Positions 39,850 through 42,602 of a DNA stretch of 42,602 nt are shown here, piece by piece. The notes beneath the pieces are model-generated. The model had not been told where the DNA came from. It saw nothing but the letters and a program-made list of their open reading frames with translations, and made no database searches. The DNA comes from Bacteroidota bacterium (GTDB lineage Bacteria > Bacteroidota > Bacteroidia > Flavobacteriales_F > PHOS-HE28). The stretch's first letter is position 1. Each line of letters starts with the position of its first letter. The translations under genes were made by a program, and so were the position numbers. The stretch is from the NCBI GenBank assembly GCA_029573495.1, contig JAKQEI010000221.1, positions 1 through 42,602 on the forward strand, read 5' to 3'.

Positions 39850-41043
39850 ATGTCCTCCTTCCGCATGATCGCACAGACCCAGTTCGGGTTGGAGGAAGTG
39901 CTGCGCGTGGAATTGTTGAAGCTCGGCGCCCGCGACATCCAGCGGCACAACCGTGCGGTGAGCTTCTTCGGTGATCTCGGCTTCCTATACAAGGCCAACC
40001 TCTGCCTGCGCACCGCCATCCGGGTGCTGGTACCGATCGCCGACTTCCGCGTACGCTCGGCGGACGACCTGTATCGCGGCATCCACCGCATCGACTGGGA
40101 GACCTTCCTCACACCAGATGAGACCTTCGCGGTGCGCTGCACGCTCAACAGTCCGCACCTGGATCATTCACAGTTCGCCATGCAGCGGACGAAGGATGCC
40201 ATCGTGGACCGCTTCCGCGAGCGTTATGGCAAGCGCCCCTCCGTGGATACCGAGGATCCGGTGTTGCGCATCCAGGTGCATGTGATCGGTGATCAGTGCC
40301 AGGTCTCTCTGGACAGCTCCGGCACATCATTGCACGAACGCGGCTACCGCGATGAGACCGGCCCTGCGCCGATCAACGAAGTACTTGCGGCGGGCATGGT
40401 ACAACTAAGCGGCTGGGACCCGCGACGCCCGTTGGTGGATCCGATGTGCGGTTCGGGCACCATCGCCATCGAAGCCGGCTTGCTTGCCTGTCAGATACCC
40501 CCGGGACTGTTCCGAAAGGGCTTCGGTTTTCAACGCTGGAACGACTACGACGCCGACCTCTACGGCACCATCCACGATTCCTTGTTGAACCGGATCAGCG
40601 AGGAGCGACCGGTGATCGTGGCGGGTGAGCGCGCAGCGGACATCGCGGAGCTCGCACGTGTGAACGTGGCGAACGCGCAACTGGATGATACGGTCGATGT
40701 GCGGAACGTGCCCTTCGAGGAACTGGAGCCACCACCCGGCAAGGGCGTGCTAATCATCAATCCACCCTACGGAGAGCGCATGGACCAACACGGTGTTGAA
40801 GCAGACGCCGAAGTGGAAGCGATCAATGCTTTCTACAAGATGATCGGCGACACCTTGAAGAAACGCTGGTCGGGCTGGCAGGCCTGGGTGATCACCTCGA
40901 ACCTGGAGGCGGCAAAGCACATCAAACTCACACCGAAACCGCGGATACAGCTCTTCAACGGTAGCTTGGACTGTCGCTTCATGAAGTATGATCTGTACGA
41001 GGGATCCCGGCGGTTGACACCGCGACCATCCACCGCGGAATGA
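39850..41043 (+). CDS. THUMP domain class I SAM-dependent RNA methyltransferase (RlmL N-terminal-like)
   Basis: The 397-residue product starts at the ATG at 39850 (MSSFRMIAQTQFGLEEVLRV). Residues about 1-160 contain the ferredoxin-like and THUMP RNA-binding parts (RAVSFFGDLGFLYKANLCLR, VRCTLNSPHLDHSQFAMQRT, VSLDSSGTSLHERGYRDETG). The Rossmann methyltransferase domain has DPMCGSGTIAIEA from residue 197 (SAM binding) and NPPYGER from 304 (catalytic motif for base amino groups). It matches the first half of RlmL/K, which makes m2G2445 in 23S rRNA; the RlmK half is absent, as is usual outside gammaproteobacteria. The exact target site here is inferred. The stop overlaps the next gene's ATG. Confidence 0.93.
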   Translation: MSSFRMIAQTQFGLEEVLRVELLKLGARDIQRHNRAVSFFGDLGFLYKANLCLRTAIRVLVPIADFRVRSADDLYRGIHRIDWETFLTPDETFAVRCTLNSPHLDHSQFAMQRTKDAIVDRFRERYGKRPSVDTEDPVLRIQVHVIGDQCQVSLDSSGTSLHERGYRDETGPAPINEVLAAGMVQLSGWDPRRPLVDPMCGSGTIAIEAGLLACQIPPGLFRKGFGFQRWNDYDADLYGTIHDSLLNRISEERPVIVAGERAADIAELARVNVANAQLDDTVDVRNVPFEELEPPPGKGVLIINPPYGERMDQHGVEADAEVEAINAFYKMIGDTLKKRWSGWQAWVITSNLEAAKHIKLTPKPRIQLFNGSLDCRFMKYDLYEGSRRLTPRPSTAE

Positions 41044-41399
41044 GCACGACCAACAAGTCCATCGCAAACCAATGGTTCGCCGCGTTCAACGCGCACGACC
41101 TCGAGGCCTTGCTTGGGCTATATGCTGACGATGCGGAGCACTACAGTCCGAAGTTGAAGCTGCGTCATCCGGAGACCAAGGGCCTCATTACTGGCAAGGA
41201 TGCTTTGCGCAACTGGTGGCGCGATGCCTTCGAACGCCTGCCCGCCCTGCGTTACGAGGTGATCAAGCTCACTGCGGATGTGGAGCAGGTATTCATGGAA
41301 TACATCCGGCATGTGCCCGGTGAGGTGGACCTGCGCGTAGGTGAGGTCCTGGAGATCCGCGACGGGCTCATCATCGCTTCACGCGTGTACCACGGTTGA
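41040..41399 (+). CDS. NTF2-like / SnoaL-like protein
   Basis: The 119-residue product is a single NTF2-fold domain: IANQWFAAFNAHDLEALLGL, YADDAEHYSPK, NWWRDAFERLPALRYEV, VGEVLEIRDGLIIASRVYHG. Members include SnoaL-type cyclases, isomerases and small-ligand binders; the family alone does not tell the function. It overlaps the methyltransferase stop as ATGA, so the two are coupled. Confidence 0.88.
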   Translation: MSTTNKSIANQWFAAFNAHDLEALLGLYADDAEHYSPKLKLRHPETKGLITGKDALRNWWRDAFERLPALRYEVIKLTADVEQVFMEYIRHVPGEVDLRVGEVLEIRDGLIIASRVYHG

Positions 41400-41442
41400 A
41401 CCTGCTGCACCGCCGCGTGTACCGATCGCCTAAACACCGATC

Positions 41443-42417
41443 ATGCACGTCCTGACCCGCTCGCTCCTTCTCGTTCCCGCGATCCTGTTCACCGCTTTGG
41501 CTCGTCCGCAGGCCATGGGCAACCTCATGTACGAGACCAACAGCCGCATCTTCTTCCAACAGGCTGAACAGCCGGTGAAGGCCACGGTGCAGGGCAAATT
41601 GCTCGTGCTCGAGGTGAACGCGATGATGAACATGCGCGCGGACAGCTACCTCGCCATCTTCCACATCACGCAGCTGGGGCAGAGTGCGGAAGAGGCCGAC
41701 AGCCTGATGAACAAGCGCATCGACGGCTTCACCAGGCGCGTAAAGAAAGAAGGTGTGAAGGAGGCCGATGTGTTCGCCGACATGCTCTCCTTCGTACCCG
41801 TCTATGAGATCGAGTCCACGCGCAAGCTCTTCAGCACCACCTACCAGGAAGTGCCGGCGGGCTTCGAGATCCAGAAGAACATCCACGTGAAGTTCCGCGA
41901 CGCACGCATCCTGGACAAGCTCGTGACCGCCGCGGCGAAGGAGGAGATCTACGACCTGGTGAAGGTGGACTTCTTCGTGCACCAACAGAGCGCCTGCTAC
42001 GACACCTTGCGCTTATTCGCCAATCGGTTGCTGCAGCAGAAGCTCGACAACTTCGCGAAACTGGGCCTGAAAGTGAGCGAAGGGCACCGCACAGCCGCCG
42101 AACAGAACGGCGCTTACTTCCCGCTTGATCGCTACGCCGCGTACAAGAGCCGCGTGCAGACCTCATTGAACAGCCGTCGCAAAGGGCAATTGGTGAACGA
42201 TGTGCGCCAGCCCAGCAGCTTCTTCTACAACAAGGTGCCCTACGGCAGATTCGACATCGTGCTGCACGCCGAGATCACTGAGCCCCCGGTGCAGTACACC
42301 TACAACCTCACGATGCAGATCCAATTGCCCGAGGGCTTCCCGAAGAAAGAGGCCAAGGAGATCGTGAAGTACATCTGGATTACGGACAAGGGCGACATGA
42401 AGGAGTTGAAGCTGTGA
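41443..42417 (+). CDS. SIMPL domain (DUF541) secreted protein
   Basis: The 324-residue product begins with a hydrophobic signal segment (LTRSLLLVPAILFTALA). Residues about 40-200 fit the SIMPL/DUF541 pattern: VQGKLLVLEVNAMMNMRADS, SLMNKRIDGFTRRVKKEGVK, FVPVYEIES, AGFEIQKNIHVKFRDARILD, EEIYDLVKVDFFV. The rest (RQPSSFFYNKVPYGRFDIVL, VQYTYNLTMQIQLP) is beta-rich. SIMPL proteins are periplasmic or surface proteins of unclear role, linked to stress resistance in some bacteria. A hairpin follows the stop. Confidence 0.8.
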   Translation: MHVLTRSLLLVPAILFTALARPQAMGNLMYETNSRIFFQQAEQPVKATVQGKLLVLEVNAMMNMRADSYLAIFHITQLGQSAEEADSLMNKRIDGFTRRVKKEGVKEADVFADMLSFVPVYEIESTRKLFSTTYQEVPAGFEIQKNIHVKFRDARILDKLVTAAAKEEIYDLVKVDFFVHQQSACYDTLRLFANRLLQQKLDNFAKLGLKVSEGHRTAAEQNGAYFPLDRYAAYKSRVQTSLNSRRKGQLVNDVRQPSSFFYNKVPYGRFDIVLHAEITEPPVQYTYNLTMQIQLPEGFPKKEAKEIVKYIWITDKGDMKELKL

Positions 42418-42426
42418 TCGGTTACC

Positions 42427-42465
42427 GGGGGAGTGCTCCTGCATTGAGCAGCGAAACACTCCCCC
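42427..42465 (+). terminator. Hairpin after the SIMPL gene
   Basis: GGGGGAGTG at 42427-42435 pairs with CACTCCCCC at 42457-42465. A smaller TGCTC/GAGCA pairing sits inside the loop. The stem ends right at the next ATG, so besides termination it could affect translation of that gene. Confidence 0.6.
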
Positions 42466-42602
42466 ATGATCGCATTGCTCATCGGCCTCACCGCCCCTGC
42501 TCCCAGCTACACGGAACTCAAGCAGAAGATCGAAACGCGGCGTCTCGGCTTCCATTCGCGATACATCGCAGCGGATAGCCTTGGCAAGCAAACGGTGATT
42601 GA
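42466..42602 (+). CDS. Unidentified protein, 5' end only
   Basis: The frame is open from the ATG at 42466 to the right edge (45 codons). It reads MIALLIGLTAPAPSYTELKQ and continues RRLGFHSRYIAADSLGKQTV. The start has weak signal-peptide character. I do not recognise the family from this piece. Confidence 0.6.
   Translation, partial: MIALLIGLTAPAPSYTELKQKIETRRLGFHSRYIAADSLGKQTVI

Noticed and set aside
38855..39874. Long minus-strand open frame of 339 codons
   Set aside because: It overlaps the well-supported gene at 39023-39652 and its N-terminal part is translated heptamer repeat (low-complexity K/R/Q/V/T).
1..42602. CRISPR array, integrase, transposase, prophage or tRNA genes
   Set aside because: No regularly spaced repeats, recombinase motifs, phage structural genes or cloverleaf sequences were recognised by eye; a tRNA scan was not possible.

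Overview
The window looks like chromosomal DNA of a GC-rich member of the Bacteroidota, most likely the Flavobacteriales. Five secreted proteins and one orphan fragment end in a type A sorting domain of the type IX secretion system. Promoter-like -7 boxes resemble the Bacteroidota TAnnTTTG motif. The neighbourhood rpmB / rpmG / DUF4295 / ftsY / rimO is typical of the phylum. I saw no tRNA, rRNA, CRISPR array, integrase or transposase.

Layout. 1-5.5 kb: a PDZ/hydrolase gene cut by the left edge, type IX cargo genes, an AraC-type regulator, an orphan sorting-domain fragment and a secreted alpha/beta hydrolase. 5.8-10.7 kb: a large delta-60 repeat cargo protein and a membrane protein with ten CxxC knuckles. 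10.7-19.7 kb (mostly minus strand): cinA, rpmB, aminopeptidase P, a yefM-yoeB toxin-antitoxin pair, rpmG, a DUF4295 gene, ftsY, rimO, a type IX cargo gene, then a displaced second copy of the rimO 3' end. 19.8-30.2 kb: fatty acid desaturase, three M16 peptidase genes (one catalytic/non-catalytic pair), miaE and a TPR protein. 30.4-34.6 kb: a malate synthase-like protein with altered active-site motifs, a DUF551-like protein, an FKBP lipoprotein, a membrane hydrolase and a small outer-membrane-type protein. 34.6-37.2 kb: a compact lemA-TPM-TPM-DnaJ/TerB operon. 37.3-42.6 kb: an HExxH protein, another cargo protein, a carboxypeptidase-regulatory-like protein, a degenerate heptamer repeat tract, a THUMP RNA methyltransferase overlapping an NTF2-like gene, a SIMPL-domain protein and a gene cut by the right edge.

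How the genes fit together. Translation and protein export are well represented (L28, L33, FtsY, RimO, MiaE, THUMP methyltransferase). A second theme is the cell envelope and secreted proteins: type IX cargo, M16 peptidases, FKBP, SIMPL, LemA/TPM. The observations most worth following are the malate synthase-like protein, the duplicated rimO 3' end flanking a cargo gene, the toxin-antitoxin pair with three TGTAC motifs at exact 12-bp spacing inside the ribosomal protein cluster, and the heptamer tract directly abutting the methyltransferase start.
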